Notes: generated by a model from the letters alone, not told the origin. A stretch of DNA of 64,000 nucleotides from GCA-003244245 sp036494005 (GCA_036494005.1 DASXOV010000021.1:7281-71280); one strand, 5' to 3'. Positions 17,015 through 26,494 are shown, numbered from the stretch's first letter. Numbers and translations are program-made.

Positions 17015-18127
17015 GTGCGTGTGTTGATCGCCCCGGACTGCTTCGGCGGGACGCTGACCGCGGTGCAGGCGGCGGAGGCGGTCGGACGCGGATGGCGCCG
17101 CGGGGCCCCGTCCGATGAGCTGGTGCTGCGCCCGCTGGCCGATGGCGGGCCCGGTTTCGTGGACGTGTTGCACGCTGCGCTTGGCGGGACGGTGCACACC
17201 ACATCGGTCACCGGCGCGGTGGGGCAACCGGTGGCGGCTCGCTGGCTGGAACACGAGGGCACCGGCTACGTGGAGAGCGCGCAGGCGTGCGGCCTGCACC
17301 AGGTAACGCCCGAGCGCCGGGACGCCCGGATCGCGACCAGTCGCGGAGTGGGAGAGCTCATCGCCGAGGTGCGCGACGCGGGTCTGGGCACCGCCGTGGT
17401 GGGCTTGGGTGGCTCGGCCAGCTCCGATGGCGGGGCTGGGGCGCTGGCCGCGCTGGGTGCGGTTGCGGTGGACGCAGCAGGCCGCCCGCTGCCGCACGGC
17501 GGCGCCGCCCTGGCCCGCTGTGTCCGGCTGGACGGCCGGGCCGAGCTGGCGGGCCTTCGGCTGGTGGCCGCCGCGGACGTCACCAACCCACTGCTCGGCG
17601 GCCAGGGCGCGGCCGAGGTGTTCGGCCCGCAGAAGGGTGCCGGGCCCGAGCAGGTTCAGGAGCTGGAGGCGGCGCTGACCCGATGGGCCGCGGTGTTGGA
17701 GACGGCGACCGGGCGAGCGGTTCGGGAACTGCCCGCGGCGGGGGCGGCGGGCGGCCTCGGCGCCGCACTGCTGGGGCTGGGTGCCGAGAGTGTGTCCGGC
17801 GCGCGGCTGGTGGCCACCCGCACCGGGCTGGACGATGCGCTGGACACGGTCGAGTTGGTGGTCACCGGCGAAGGCAGCTTCGACTGGCAGTCGCTGCGCG
17901 GCAAGCTGGTGACCGCACTCGCCGAGGGCGCCGCGCAGCGCGGCCTGCCGTGCATCGTGGTGGCGGGGCAGGTGTCGGTCGGTCGCAGGGAAGCGGCCGC
18001 GGCCGGGGTTGCCTGCACCTACTCCGCGGCAGAGCTGGCCGGTTCGGTGGCGGCCGCATTGGCCGATCCGGTGAGTACGCTGGAAGCGAGTGCCGAACAA
18101 GCCGCCAGACAGTGGGGCGACCCGTGA
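17015..18127 (+). CDS. Glycerate kinase (GarK/GlxK family)
   Basis: Phosphorylates glycerate, linking glyoxylate or serine breakdown to glycolysis. The 370-residue protein starts VRVLIAPDCFGGTLTAVQAAEAV, close to the usual APDSFKGTLSA. PLADGGPGF is at about 41-49, followed by the Gly-rich GLGGSASSDGGAGAL near 129-143 and VTGEGSFDWQSLRGK near 289-303. Its position corresponds to a kinase slot (Rv2202c) in mycobacteria, but that protein belongs to a different kinase family. Nothing nearby points to the glycerate source. Confidence 0.92.
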   Translation: MRVLIAPDCFGGTLTAVQAAEAVGRGWRRGAPSDELVLRPLADGGPGFVDVLHAALGGTVHTTSVTGAVGQPVAARWLEHEGTGYVESAQACGLHQVTPERRDARIATSRGVGELIAEVRDAGLGTAVVGLGGSASSDGGAGALAALGAVAVDAAGRPLPHGGAALARCVRLDGRAELAGLRLVAAADVTNPLLGGQGAAEVFGPQKGAGPEQVQELEAALTRWAAVLETATGRAVRELPAAGAAGGLGAALLGLGAESVSGARLVATRTGLDDALDTVELVVTGEGSFDWQSLRGKLVTALAEGAAQRGLPCIVVAGQVSVGRREAAAAGVACTYSAAELAGSVAAALADPVSTLEASAEQAARQWGDP

Positions 18128-18246
18128 GGTGACGCCAGATACCCAGTGGTGTGTCACCATGGACGGACGGGAATCACCCGTTGGCCGCGGGTGTTGCCCC
18201 GGTGCAGGAGGACGTCCGTGCCGAGCGCCGATCCCAGGGAGAGTCA

Positions 18247-18609
18247 ATGAGCGTGGAGAACATCGCCGACACCGACGTGCCGACCCACGGCGTCGAACTG
18301 ACCGAAGCTGCCGCTATCAAGGCGAGGGCGTTGCTTGACCAAGAAGGCCGGACGGACATGCATCTGCGCATCGCGGTGCAGCCGGGCGGTTGTGCCGGGC
18401 TGCGCTACCAGCTGTTCTTCGATGAGCGCATGCTCGATGGTGATGCGAAGCGGGAGTTCGGCGGCTTGGCCGTGGTGGTGGACCGGATGAGCGGTCCCTA
18501 TCTGCAGGGCGCCGTGATCGACTTCGTCGACACTATCGAGAAGCAGGGTTTCACCATCGAGAATCCCAATGCCGGCGGGTCCTGCGCCTGCGGGGATTCC
18601 TTCAACTGA
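18247..18609 (+). CDS. erpA: A-type iron-sulfur carrier, ErpA/HesB family (Rv2204c-like)
   Basis: A 120-residue Fe-S insertion protein delivering clusters to apo-enzymes. It shows the family core LTEAAAIKARALLDQEG, the first Cys in PGGCAGLRY and the C-terminal pair GGSCACGDSF, giving the three conserved cysteines. ATG at 18247 has AGGGAG 5 nt upstream. The frame extends to 18151 without a better start. A strong hairpin follows 18 bp after the stop. Proximity to the cytochrome bc1 Rieske gene is conserved in actinobacteria. Confidence 0.94.
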   Translation: MSVENIADTDVPTHGVELTEAAAIKARALLDQEGRTDMHLRIAVQPGGCAGLRYQLFFDERMLDGDAKREFGGLAVVVDRMSGPYLQGAVIDFVDTIEKQGFTIENPNAGGSCACGDSFN

Positions 18610-18627
18610 GCCCAGTTCTGACGGTTC

Positions 18628-18662
18628 GAGGGCCGCGAATCCGGCACGGATTCGCGGCCCTC
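18628..18662. terminator. 16-bp perfect hairpin between erpA and asnB
   Basis: gagggccgcgaatccg and cggattcgcggccctc pair perfectly around the loop gca. The genes converge here, so the hairpin probably ends transcripts from both sides. There is no U-run. Confidence 0.85.
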
Positions 18663-18700
18663 GCCGTCCTGACGGTGTCGGCTCGCCGGGGGCTGCCGGG

Positions 18701-20647
18701 TCAGATCTGCACCGGGTAGTGCGGCTCGGGAATCTTCGGAGCGATCCGCTGCTCGACGAAGATGCCGTGCCAGAGCATGAACACCAGCACCGCCCAGATT
18801 CGCCTGCTGTGATCCATCGACCCCGAGCGGTGCTCGTCGAGCATCTGGCGCACCACGCCGAGGTCGAGGAACTCTCCGGTGGCCGACTCGTCGATGATGC
18901 CGCGGGCCCAGCCGTACAGGTCCTCCCGCAGCCAGTGCCGGATCGGCACCGGGAAGCCGAGCTTGCGGCGGTTCAGCACGTGCGCAGGCACAATGTCACG
19001 CAGTGCCCGGCGCAGGGAGTGCTTGGTGGTCTCGCGGGTGATCTTCTCCTCCATCGGGATGGTCGCGGCCACCCGGAACACTTCGGGATCCAGGAACGGC
19101 ACCCGCAGTTCCAGCGAATTCGCCATGGTCACCTTGTCCGCCTTGACCAGGATGTCCCCGCGCAACCAGGTGAACAGGTCGACGTGCTGCATCCGGGTCA
19201 CCGGATCCCAGCCTGCCGATGCCGCGTACGGCTCAGCGGTGAGGTCGGCATGCGAGACGGCCTGGTCGTAGCCGCGCAGCACCGCCCGCAGTTGGTCGTC
19301 CCGGAAGATGCGCGCGTTGCCGTAGTAGCGCTGCTCCAGGGTGAGCGCACCGCGACGCAGCAGGTCCTTGCCGCGGACCCCATCGGGAATGTGCGCCGAG
19401 ATCCGGCCCAGGGCGCGGCGCACCCCGCCGGGCACCTTCTCGAACGGCGCCAGTGACAACGGTTCCCGGTAGATCGTGTATCCGCCGAAGAGCTCGTCGG
19501 CCCCTTCCCCGGAGAGCACCACCTTGACGTGTTCCCTGGCTTCCCTGGCGATGAACCACAGCGGCACCAGCGCGGGGTCGGCCACCGGGTCGTCGAGGTA
19601 CCAGACGATCAGTGGCAGCGCCTCGGCCAGTTCGGTGGCCGAGACGGTGCGGATCACATGGCGGACCCCGATCGCGGCGGCTGACTCCGCGGCCACGTCC
19701 ACCTCGGAATAGCCCTTGCGATCGAAGCCGGTGGTGAAGGTGATCAGATCCGGGTTGTGCTCCTTGGCCAGCGCGGCGATGGCGGTCGAGTCGATCCCGC
19801 CGGAGAGGAAAGCGCCGACGGTGACGTCGGCCCGCATGTGCTTGGCCACCGAATCCCGCATGACCGCGGTGATCCTGTCGTGCAGTGCTCGTGACTCGGC
19901 GCCGGTGTGCACCGCGACGGGCCGGAAGTCGGGGTGGAAATAGCGCTCGCTGCGCAGGGGGGTTCCGGGCGAGACGGTGAACGAGGTGCCGGACTCGATA
20001 CGGGTGATCCCGGTGTGCAGCGAGGCCGGCTCGGGCACGTACTGCAGGGTGAGGTAGTGCTGCAGAGCCCGGCGGTCCACCTCCACCGTGCCGCCGAACC
20101 CGTCGCCGACTCCCAACGACGGGGCCAGTTCCAGCAGGCTCTTCTTCTCACTGGAGAACGCGACACCGCCCGTCCCGGTGCAGGTGAACAGCGGCTTGAT
20201 GCCGAACGGGTCACGGGCGCCGAAGGCAACTCGTTCCTGGGTGTCCCAGATGATGAACGCGAACATTCCGCGCAGCCGTTGCACCGCGGCGGGCCCGAAG
20301 TGGTGGTAGGCGGCGAGCACCACTTCGGTGTCACCCTCGGTGACGAAGCTCACGTGGTAGGGCTCGCCCTGCAATTCCTCCCGGAGCTCCAGGTAGTTGT
20401 AGATCTCGCCGTTGAACAGGATCACGTAGCGCTGCGGCGCCTCCGGCGGACCCCACCGCAGGGGCTGGTGCGAGTACTCCAGATCGATGATGGAGAGCCG
20501 ATTGAACCCGAGTACCACATCGGTGTCGTTCCAGGTCCCGGTCTCGTCAGGACCGCGATGCCGCTGGCAGCGCAACGCAGCGGTCACGTCCGGCACCCGC
20601 TGCGCCGCATCCTGTTGCCCCGTCACCAGTCCCAGCAACCCGCACAC
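18701..20647 (-). CDS. asnB: Asparagine synthase, glutamine-hydrolysing
   Basis: An ATP-dependent amidotransferase that makes asparagine from aspartate and glutamine. The 648-residue protein begins MCGLLGLV, so the nucleophile Cys2 is exposed after Met removal. The class II glutaminase domain includes LFNGEIYNYLELREEL and RGMFAFIIWD, and the synthetase domain shows the PP-loop GAFLSGGIDSTAIAALA (about 280-296). GTG at 20647 has a GAGAGGG-type site. It is divergent from ctaC across a 205-bp control region. It corresponds to Rv2201. Confidence 0.96.
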   Translation of the reverse strand: MCGLLGLVTGQQDAAQRVPDVTAALRCQRHRGPDETGTWNDTDVVLGFNRLSIIDLEYSHQPLRWGPPEAPQRYVILFNGEIYNYLELREELQGEPYHVSFVTEGDTEVVLAAYHHFGPAAVQRLRGMFAFIIWDTQERVAFGARDPFGIKPLFTCTGTGGVAFSSEKKSLLELAPSLGVGDGFGGTVEVDRRALQHYLTLQYVPEPASLHTGITRIESGTSFTVSPGTPLRSERYFHPDFRPVAVHTGAESRALHDRITAVMRDSVAKHMRADVTVGAFLSGGIDSTAIAALAKEHNPDLITFTTGFDRKGYSEVDVAAESAAAIGVRHVIRTVSATELAEALPLIVWYLDDPVADPALVPLWFIAREAREHVKVVLSGEGADELFGGYTIYREPLSLAPFEKVPGGVRRALGRISAHIPDGVRGKDLLRRGALTLEQRYYGNARIFRDDQLRAVLRGYDQAVSHADLTAEPYAASAGWDPVTRMQHVDLFTWLRGDILVKADKVTMANSLELRVPFLDPEVFRVAATIPMEEKITRETTKHSLRRALRDIVPAHVLNRRKLGFPVPIRHWLREDLYGWARGIIDESATGEFLDLGVVRQMLDEHRSGSMDHSRRIWAVLVFMLWHGIFVEQRIAPKIPEPHYPVQI

Positions 20648-20852
20648 TCGCTTGCCCTCTCGTCGGCGGTACCGCCCCCCTGCCAGAGACAGTCACGGCG
20701 CCCCAGTATGCCGAGCACGACGAAGCGCCCGGCCGCCCCGGGGGAACTGTGGCCTTAGTGCTGGTCTAGGCTCCAGAGCAGTCGTGACACTACGTCAGGC
20801 CGACGTACCTGCAGGGCCGGCCAGGGCATCGGGCAACGAGGAGGAACGAGGC

Positions 20853-21809
20853 GTGGTCGACGGAGTCCGCCCCCGTGCGGTTCGGTTGCTCAAGGTGATG
20901 GGGCTGGCTGGACTGGTCGCCTTCGTGTCCACCGGGTGCTCGGTGAACGACGCTCTTGCGTTCGGCTGGCCGCAGGGGGTCACTCCGCAGGCCGAACGGA
21001 TACGTGAACTGTGGATCTGGGCGACGCTGGCCGCGTTGGTGGTCGGGGCGATCGTGTTCGCGCTGATCATGTGGGCAGTCGTCTTCCACCGTAAACGGTC
21101 CGACGAGATGCCTCGGCAGACTCAGTACAACCTGCCGCTCGAGATCGTTTACACGGTCATTCCGTTCGTCATCGTTGCGGTGCTCTTCTACTTCACCGCC
21201 ACGACACAGAATTACGTCAACGCCAAGGCCGCGGATCCTGCGCTGCGGGTCAATGTGGTGGCCTTCCAGTGGAACTGGGAGTTCCAGTACCTGCAGAACA
21301 AGCCGGGTGCGGATGGCAAGTTCGCGGTCCAGCGGACGCCGGGCGGTACCCCGATCTCCACGGTCGGTTCGGCCACGACGATCCCGATCCTGGTGCTGCC
21401 CACCAAACGTCTGGTGGAGTACCGGATCACGTCCACCGACGTGATCCACTCCTTCTTCGTACCGGAATTCCTCTTCAAGCGCGACGTGTTCCCCCGGCCG
21501 GAGAAGAACGACACCGACAACGTGTTCCAGAACACGGTTGAGCGGGAGGGCGCGTTCGTCGGTCGCTGTGCTGAATTGTGCGGAACCTACCACTCGATGA
21601 TGAACTTCGAAGTGCGGGCGTTGCCGGGTGACCTGTTCGACCGCTACCTGCAGCTACGGGCCCGTACCAACCCGCAGACCGGGCAGTCGTACACCACCGG
21701 CGAGGCGTTGGCGACGCTGAACTGCGGTGCGCTCTGCGCTCCCGAGGCGGTCACCACGTTCCCGTTCGACACCAAACGCGCCGGCGGCCAGCCTTCCGGG
21801 CGTAGATGA
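20853..21809 (+). CDS. ctaC: Cytochrome c oxidase subunit II
   Basis: The CuA-bearing subunit of the aa3 oxidase. The 318-residue protein has an N-terminal signal ending FVSTGC, so C29 is a probable lipid-anchored cysteine. Two transmembrane helices follow (about 48-72 and 91-112). The copper domain shows VVAFQWNWEFQY, VIHSFFVPEF and the CuA loop GRCAELCGTYHSMM. GTG at 20853 has GAGGAGG 8 nt upstream. A tctaggct box near 20765-20772 may be the promoter. It precedes ctaF, as in mycobacteria. Confidence 0.97.
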   Translation: MVDGVRPRAVRLLKVMGLAGLVAFVSTGCSVNDALAFGWPQGVTPQAERIRELWIWATLAALVVGAIVFALIMWAVVFHRKRSDEMPRQTQYNLPLEIVYTVIPFVIVAVLFYFTATTQNYVNAKAADPALRVNVVAFQWNWEFQYLQNKPGADGKFAVQRTPGGTPISTVGSATTIPILVLPTKRLVEYRITSTDVIHSFFVPEFLFKRDVFPRPEKNDTDNVFQNTVEREGAFVGRCAELCGTYHSMMNFEVRALPGDLFDRYLQLRARTNPQTGQSYTTGEALATLNCGALCAPEAVTTFPFDTKRAGGQPSGRR

Positions 21810-21861
21810 CCTTCCGGTACCAATCGGATCCCTTCCGCAGGCTCGAGAGCGAGGCAGCACG

Positions 21862-22263
21862 ATGAGGGTCGAAGCGCGGATCTTCGAGATCATCACCGGA
21901 TTCTTCTTCCTGTCCGCGGTGGTCTACGGCCTCTGGTCGGGCGGTGAGCCGGTCGGCTCGGTCGCGCTGACCCTGACCGGCGGTCTGACCCTCATCGTCG
22001 GAACCTATTTCCGATTCGTCTCCCGTCGGGTCCGGATGCGCCCGGAGGACAATGCCGACGCCGAGATCTCGGACGGCGCCGGTGAGTTGGGCTTCTTCTC
22101 GCCCGGCAGCTACTGGCCGATCGGGATCGCGCTGGCGGCCAGCGTGGTCGGGGGAGCGGTGGCGTTCAGTGAGTGGTGGCTGGTCGCGATCGGCATCGTC
22201 CTGGTGCTCCTCACCGTTGCCGGGCTGATCTTCGAGTACCACATCGGTCCCCGGGCTCAGTGA
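21862..22263 (+). CDS. ctaF: Cytochrome c oxidase subunit IV, actinobacterial type
   Basis: A 133-residue membrane subunit of the bcc-aa3 supercomplex (Rv2199c-like). It has four predicted hydrophobic helices: residues 6-25, 33-52, then after a charged loop (MRPEDNADAEISDGAGE) about 87-103 and 106-126. The loop and YFRFVSRRV boundary are typical. ATG at 21862 lies 52 bp after the ctaC stop, so the two are co-transcribed. It ends 11 bp from the convergent CheB-like gene. Confidence 0.93.
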   Translation: MRVEARIFEIITGFFFLSAVVYGLWSGGEPVGSVALTLTGGLTLIVGTYFRFVSRRVRMRPEDNADAEISDGAGELGFFSPGSYWPIGIALAASVVGGAVAFSEWWLVAIGIVLVLLTVAGLIFEYHIGPRAQ

Positions 22264-22274
22264 GCGTGCTCTTG

Positions 22275-22856
22275 TCAGCGGTCTGACACGACACCTACCA
22301 GTACGTTTGCGATCTGACCGAGTGGCACCACCTTGTCGACCAGCTTGGTGCTGATCGCCGATCGGGGCATCTCGAAATGCTGGCTGCTCGCCTCGTCCTG
22401 GGCCAGGACGGTGCCTCCGCAGTAGGAGACGGTTCGGATTCCGGCCGTCCCGTCGTTGCCGATTCCGGTCAGCACGACGGCTGTGACGCGAGGCCCACAG
22501 CTCATCGCCAGGGTGACCAGCATCAGGTCGGCGGACGGACGTGCCGGAGGGTGCTCCCCGGAGTCGATCAGGCACACCTCGGCGGCAGAGCTGATGAGCA
22601 GATGTTTGCCGGGCGGGGCGACCAATACCTCGCTGGTCGTGAGCGAGTCCTGATCCCGGGCGTTCCGGACCAGCAGTTGGGTGCTCCGGTCCAGGACGGC
22701 AGGCAGCGAACCGCGTGAGTAAGGCGAGACGTGCAGGCACACGAGCACGGCGGCCGGGAAGTCCGCGGGCAGGGGCGCCAGCACCCGCTGCAGGGCCTCC
22801 ACGCCGCCCGCAGAGGCGACCAGCGCAACGACCGAGGGTGGCAGCGGGTTAGTCAC
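22275..22856 (-). CDS. Stand-alone CheB-type methylesterase domain protein
   Basis: A 193-residue protein consisting only of a CheB catalytic domain. Chemotaxis CheB removes methyl esters from receptor glutamates. The three catalytic residues are present in order: S15 in ASAGG, H42 in HVSP and D135 in GNDGTAG. Their spacing is close to Ser164/His190/Asp286 of enteric CheB. The N-terminal receiver domain is absent. GTG at 22856 overlaps the qcrB stop by 8 bp and has no ribosome site, so translation probably depends on qcrB. No che, flagellar or receptor genes are in the window. The target is unknown: a membrane protein methyl ester or another ester is possible. The frame could be read back to 23027 inside qcrB, but that is unlikely. 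Confidence 0.85.
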   Translation of the reverse strand: MTNPLPPSVVALVASAGGVEALQRVLAPLPADFPAAVLVCLHVSPYSRGSLPAVLDRSTQLLVRNARDQDSLTTSEVLVAPPGKHLLISSAAEVCLIDSGEHPPARPSADLMLVTLAMSCGPRVTAVVLTGIGNDGTAGIRTVSYCGGTVLAQDEASSQHFEMPRSAISTKLVDKVVPLGQIANVLVGVVSDR

Positions 22857-24522
22857 TGGGCTGCTGTGGCCGCCCTGCCAACTTCCGCTTCTCGGACTCA
22901 GCCTCGGCTGCACTGTCCTGGGCAGCGTGCTGATGAGCAGCGGCAGCTGCCTCTCGGCGGGCACTCTCCAGCGCCCTGGTCTGCTCCGGCGGATCCGGCC
23001 GCAGCAGCGATCCTGGGACCGGTGCACCGGCTGAACCCAACTGGTTCATCCGCTTGGGCACCGGGGCGCCCTGGTACTCCAGCGGAATGGCGTGGCCGTG
23101 GTCGTCGACACCGCCGAGGGGTTGATGCACCTCGATGAATTCACCGTGCGGAAGACGCTTGATGATTCCGGTCTCGATGCCGTGTTCGAGAACCGCCCGG
23201 TCGGCTCGCTGCAGGCCCAGGCAGATCCGGTACGTCACGTAGTAGGCCAGCGGCGGCACGATCAGCAGGCCGATGCGCCCTGCCCAGGTCGTCGCGTTCA
23301 GCGAGATGTCGAACACGTAGGCGATGACGTCATTGCCGCCGGAGAGCAGCAGGATGGCCATGAAGCTGATCGCCATCATGCCCAGCCCGGAGCGCACCGG
23401 CACGTCCCGAGGCCGCTGCAGCAGGTTGTGGGAGGCGTTGTCCTTGGTGAGCTTGCGCTCGATGGCCGGGTACATCAGTGCCAGGCTGAACATGATGATG
23501 GGCAGCACCATCGTCGGCCAGAACGATGCGGGAATCATGTAGTTGCCCAGGTAGATCTCCCATGCGGGCCACAACCGGGTCGAACCGTCCAGCCAGCCCA
23601 CATACCAGTCGGGCTGGGAGGCGGCGGACACCTGCGCCGGGTTGTACGGGCCGAAGTTCCACACCGGGTTGATCTGGAACAGACCGGCCATGATGCAGAT
23701 GACGCCGATGTTCACCATCGCGAAGCCGGTGGCCTTGCTCGCGAAGATCGGCAGGATCCGCACCCCGACCACGTTGCGCTCAGTACGCCCAGGCCCGGGG
23801 AACTGGGTGTGTTTCTGGTACCAGACCAGCCCCAGATGCACGGCGATCAGGGCGAACAGCAGGCCCGGGATGATGAAGACGTGCACGATGTAGAAGCGGG
23901 GGATGATCTCGTGGCCGGGGAACTCGCCACCGAAGATCGCCCAGTGCGCCCAGGTGCCGATGACCGGTGGGGACATCGTGATCGCCGAGATGATGCGCAG
24001 CCCGGTTCCGGAGAGCAGATCGTCGGGCAGTGAGTAGCCGGTGAGGCCTTCCAGGCCGGCGAGGAACGCGATGGCGATGCCGATCGTCCAGTTCAGCTCC
24101 CTCGGTTTGCGGAAGGCGCCGGTGAAGAAGGTTCGGAACATGTGCACCACGAGGGCCGCGACGAACAACAGCGCCGCCCAGTGGTGCACTTGCCGGACGA
24201 ACAGCCCGCCCCGGACGTCGAAGGAGAGCTGCAGGGTCGACTCGAACGCCCGGGACATCTCGATCCCGCGCAGATTCTGGAACGGACCGTTGTACTCGAC
24301 CTCTGTCATGGAGGGGTCGAAGAAGAGCGCGAGGTACGTGCCGGACAGCAGCAGCACGATGAAGCTGTTCAGCGCGATCTCACCGAGCATGAACGACCAG
24401 TGCGTGGGAAAGACCTTGTTGATCTGTCTCCGCACGCCTGCGGCCAGGTGGAACCGCTGGTCGAGGTCGTTCGCGGCCTGCGCCGCCCGGTCTGCCTTGG
24501 CCGACGTCGTCATCGGGCTCAT
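22849..24522 (-). CDS. qcrB: Cytochrome bc1 complex cytochrome b subunit
   Basis: The quinol-oxidising di-heme membrane subunit, 557 residues, with about eight to nine helices. The N-terminal half has HWSFMLGEIAL, the heme-ligand helices VHHWAALLFVAALVVHMFRTF and IPRFYIVHVFIIPGLLFALIAVHL, and GLEGLTGYSLPDDLLSGTG around the quinone site. The C-terminal 120 residues are a long charged cytoplasmic tail typical of actinobacteria. The ATG overlaps the qcrA stop (ATGA). Confidence 0.97.
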   Translation of the reverse strand: MSPMTTSAKADRAAQAANDLDQRFHLAAGVRRQINKVFPTHWSFMLGEIALNSFIVLLLSGTYLALFFDPSMTEVEYNGPFQNLRGIEMSRAFESTLQLSFDVRGGLFVRQVHHWAALLFVAALVVHMFRTFFTGAFRKPRELNWTIGIAIAFLAGLEGLTGYSLPDDLLSGTGLRIISAITMSPPVIGTWAHWAIFGGEFPGHEIIPRFYIVHVFIIPGLLFALIAVHLGLVWYQKHTQFPGPGRTERNVVGVRILPIFASKATGFAMVNIGVICIMAGLFQINPVWNFGPYNPAQVSAASQPDWYVGWLDGSTRLWPAWEIYLGNYMIPASFWPTMVLPIIMFSLALMYPAIERKLTKDNASHNLLQRPRDVPVRSGLGMMAISFMAILLLSGGNDVIAYVFDISLNATTWAGRIGLLIVPPLAYYVTYRICLGLQRADRAVLEHGIETGIIKRLPHGEFIEVHQPLGGVDDHGHAIPLEYQGAPVPKRMNQLGSAGAPVPGSLLRPDPPEQTRALESARREAAAAAHQHAAQDSAAEAESEKRKLAGRPQQPSD

Positions 24523-25643
24523 GACCTCCGCTCCCAGAAAGCCGGGCCTACTGGTTCGATGAAGTCACCCTTCGCGTAGAAGTATCCCTCATCGTCGACG
24601 TTGATGGGCAACTGCGGCAAGGCCCTGGTGGCCGGGCCGAAGATCGGCTTGGCGTACTCCAGCATGTTGAACTGCGACTGATGGCAGGGGCAGAGCAGCC
24701 GGGCGGTCTGCGCCTCGTACAGCGAAGCGGGGCAGCCGAGGTGCGTGCAGATCTTCGAGTACGCGTAGAAGTCGCTGTAGTTGAAGTCGACCTGGCCCTT
24801 ACGCTTGACCACTTCGACCGCCTGCTCCGGCCGGAGCCGGATGAGCATGACGGGATTGTCGGAAGCGGTCAGTGCTTCGTGCGCCTCCTCCGCGGTCCAG
24901 GAGCGCTTGTAGGGGAAGACCGTGGCGATGCTCCCGGCCGCCAGGTCCTCGGGACGGGCCAGGGTGAGTTCCTTGTGCTCGTAGCGCAGGTACACCCGTT
25001 CACCGTTGTCCGAGCGCCAGCTGGTGGTCCACAGCGCGGCGTGTGCCCCGCCCTGCCACGGGTTGCGAATCAGTCCGCCGAGCGCGATGACGCCCACTCC
25101 GGCACCGAACACACCCGCACCCAACCCGGCGGCCCGCTTGATCAGGGACCTCCGCGCCAGGCCGCTGCGGGTGGCGCTGTCCGCAAGGACCGCGGCCGTT
25201 GTGACCCGGTCGACGTCGGAGGACCCGCCGATATGACGCTGCTGCACCGCCGTCTCGTGCGGCAACAGCTGCTTGGCGTAGATGATGGTCGCGGCGCCGA
25301 TGGCGAACACCGTGATGCCGAACAGCACACCGACGATCGGGGTGTAAAGCAGGTACAGCAGATGTCCGCCGTTGGGGCTGCCGGGCGGTGCGTAGCGCCA
25401 GGGCAGGAACAGGTAGGCCGCGATGGAGCCGAGGCCGGCGAGCGCGGCGATCAGGAACCACCCTGCGACCTTGCGCTCGGTGCGCTTCTCCGCCCGGGTG
25501 CCGCGCACCGGGAAGGGGTCCTCCCGGTGGACCAGGGTCACCCCGTCGAGCGCCAGGCCCAGCCGCACCAGCTCGTCCTGGCTCATGGTGGACAGATCCG
25601 CGTCGCTCGGAAGCCCTCCCGGGGGCCGTTCGTGGCTGCTCAT
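24519..25643 (-). CDS. qcrA: Cytochrome bc1 complex Rieske iron-sulfur subunit
   Basis: The [2Fe-2S] Rieske subunit, 374 residues. Actinobacterial forms have three N-terminal helices, and here hydrophobic stretches fall near 63-83, 100-122 and 160-185. The cluster motifs are CTHLGC and CPCHQSQF near the C-terminus, with the cysteines that clamp the fold. ATG at 25643 overlaps the qcrC TGA and fits the ATGA couplings of this operon. The frame extends six residues further but would overlap qcrC more. Confidence 0.96.
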   Translation of the reverse strand: MSSHERPPGGLPSDADLSTMSQDELVRLGLALDGVTLVHREDPFPVRGTRAEKRTERKVAGWFLIAALAGLGSIAAYLFLPWRYAPPGSPNGGHLLYLLYTPIVGVLFGITVFAIGAATIIYAKQLLPHETAVQQRHIGGSSDVDRVTTAAVLADSATRSGLARRSLIKRAAGLGAGVFGAGVGVIALGGLIRNPWQGGAHAALWTTSWRSDNGERVYLRYEHKELTLARPEDLAAGSIATVFPYKRSWTAEEAHEALTASDNPVMLIRLRPEQAVEVVKRKGQVDFNYSDFYAYSKICTHLGCPASLYEAQTARLLCPCHQSQFNMLEYAKPIFGPATRALPQLPINVDDEGYFYAKGDFIEPVGPAFWERRS

Positions 25644-26494
25644 GCCTTCGCTCCGACCCACAGTGTGACGGCGACCAGGGCCGAGATGCCGATGATCCAG
25701 GCGATCACGCCTTCGGAGATCGGGCCGTAGCCACCGAGTGAGTATCCGCCTGGATTGTTACGCTCGTCGGTGATCGAGTTGATGTAGGCGATGATGTCCC
25801 GCTTCTCGTCCGGCGTCAGCTGCCGGTCGGAGAACTTCGGCATACTCTGCGGTCCGGTGACCATCGCGGCATACATCTGCTGGTCGTTCACACCCTTGAT
25901 CGCGGGGGCGAACTTACCGGAGGACAGTGCGATACCGCGCCCGGTGAAGTTGTGGCAGGACGCGCAGTTGAGCCGGAACATCTCGCCCCCCTGTGCCGAG
26001 TTACCGCCGCCGAGGTCACCCTTGGGTACGGTCGGTCCTCCGCCATTGGCCTGGACGAAGGCACCCAGCGCGTCGATCTCCTGTGGGGTGAACTTGACCG
26101 GTTTCTCGGTGATCTGAGCTTCCTGGCGCGCTGCGGGCATCCGTCCGGTCGATACCTGGAAGTAGACCGCTGCGTCGCCGACTCCGATCAGGCTGGGACC
26201 GCGGCCCTGGACGCCCTGCAGGTTGGCGCCGTGGCAACTGATGCACGCGTTGTTGTAGAGCTGTTCGCCCTGACGCACCAGCCCATTATCCTCCTGAGCC
26301 TGCGCCGTCTGCGGGTGCGGGGCGAGCGTCGCGTACAGCCCGCCTGCCGCCAGCAGCGCGATGGAAAGCGCGAGCATCCCGGACATCCGGCGACGCAGCC
26401 GGCTGCTGGCCCCCTTGACCGATCGGGCTGCAGGCGAGCCCGTGGGGCTTGTTTCGGTGGGGCTCGATCGGTCTTCGGGTTCGGTGGTGGTCAT
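25640..26494 (-). CDS. qcrC: Cytochrome bc1 complex di-heme cytochrome c subunit
   Basis: The membrane-anchored di-heme cytochrome cc that passes electrons directly to the aa3 oxidase, replacing soluble cytochrome c. The 284-residue protein has an N-terminal anchor (about 38-57) and two heme motifs, CISCH and CASCH, each followed by a distal Met region (RMPAAR; SMPKFSDRQL). A C-terminal helix sits near 260-282. It follows ctaE by 85 bp and starts the overlapping qcrCAB string. Confidence 0.96.
   Translation of the reverse strand: MTTTEPEDRSSPTETSPTGSPAARSVKGASSRLRRRMSGMLALSIALLAAGGLYATLAPHPQTAQAQEDNGLVRQGEQLYNNACISCHGANLQGVQGRGPSLIGVGDAAVYFQVSTGRMPAARQEAQITEKPVKFTPQEIDALGAFVQANGGGPTVPKGDLGGGNSAQGGEMFRLNCASCHNFTGRGIALSSGKFAPAIKGVNDQQMYAAMVTGPQSMPKFSDRQLTPDEKRDIIAYINSITDERNNPGGYSLGGYGPISEGVIAWIIGISALVAVTLWVGAKA

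Noticed and set aside
20743..20772. ECF-sigma-like promoter (ggaac, then gtct) upstream of ctaC
   Set aside because: The -10 match is poor and a tctaggct box nearby fits an ordinary promoter equally well; not listed as a feature.
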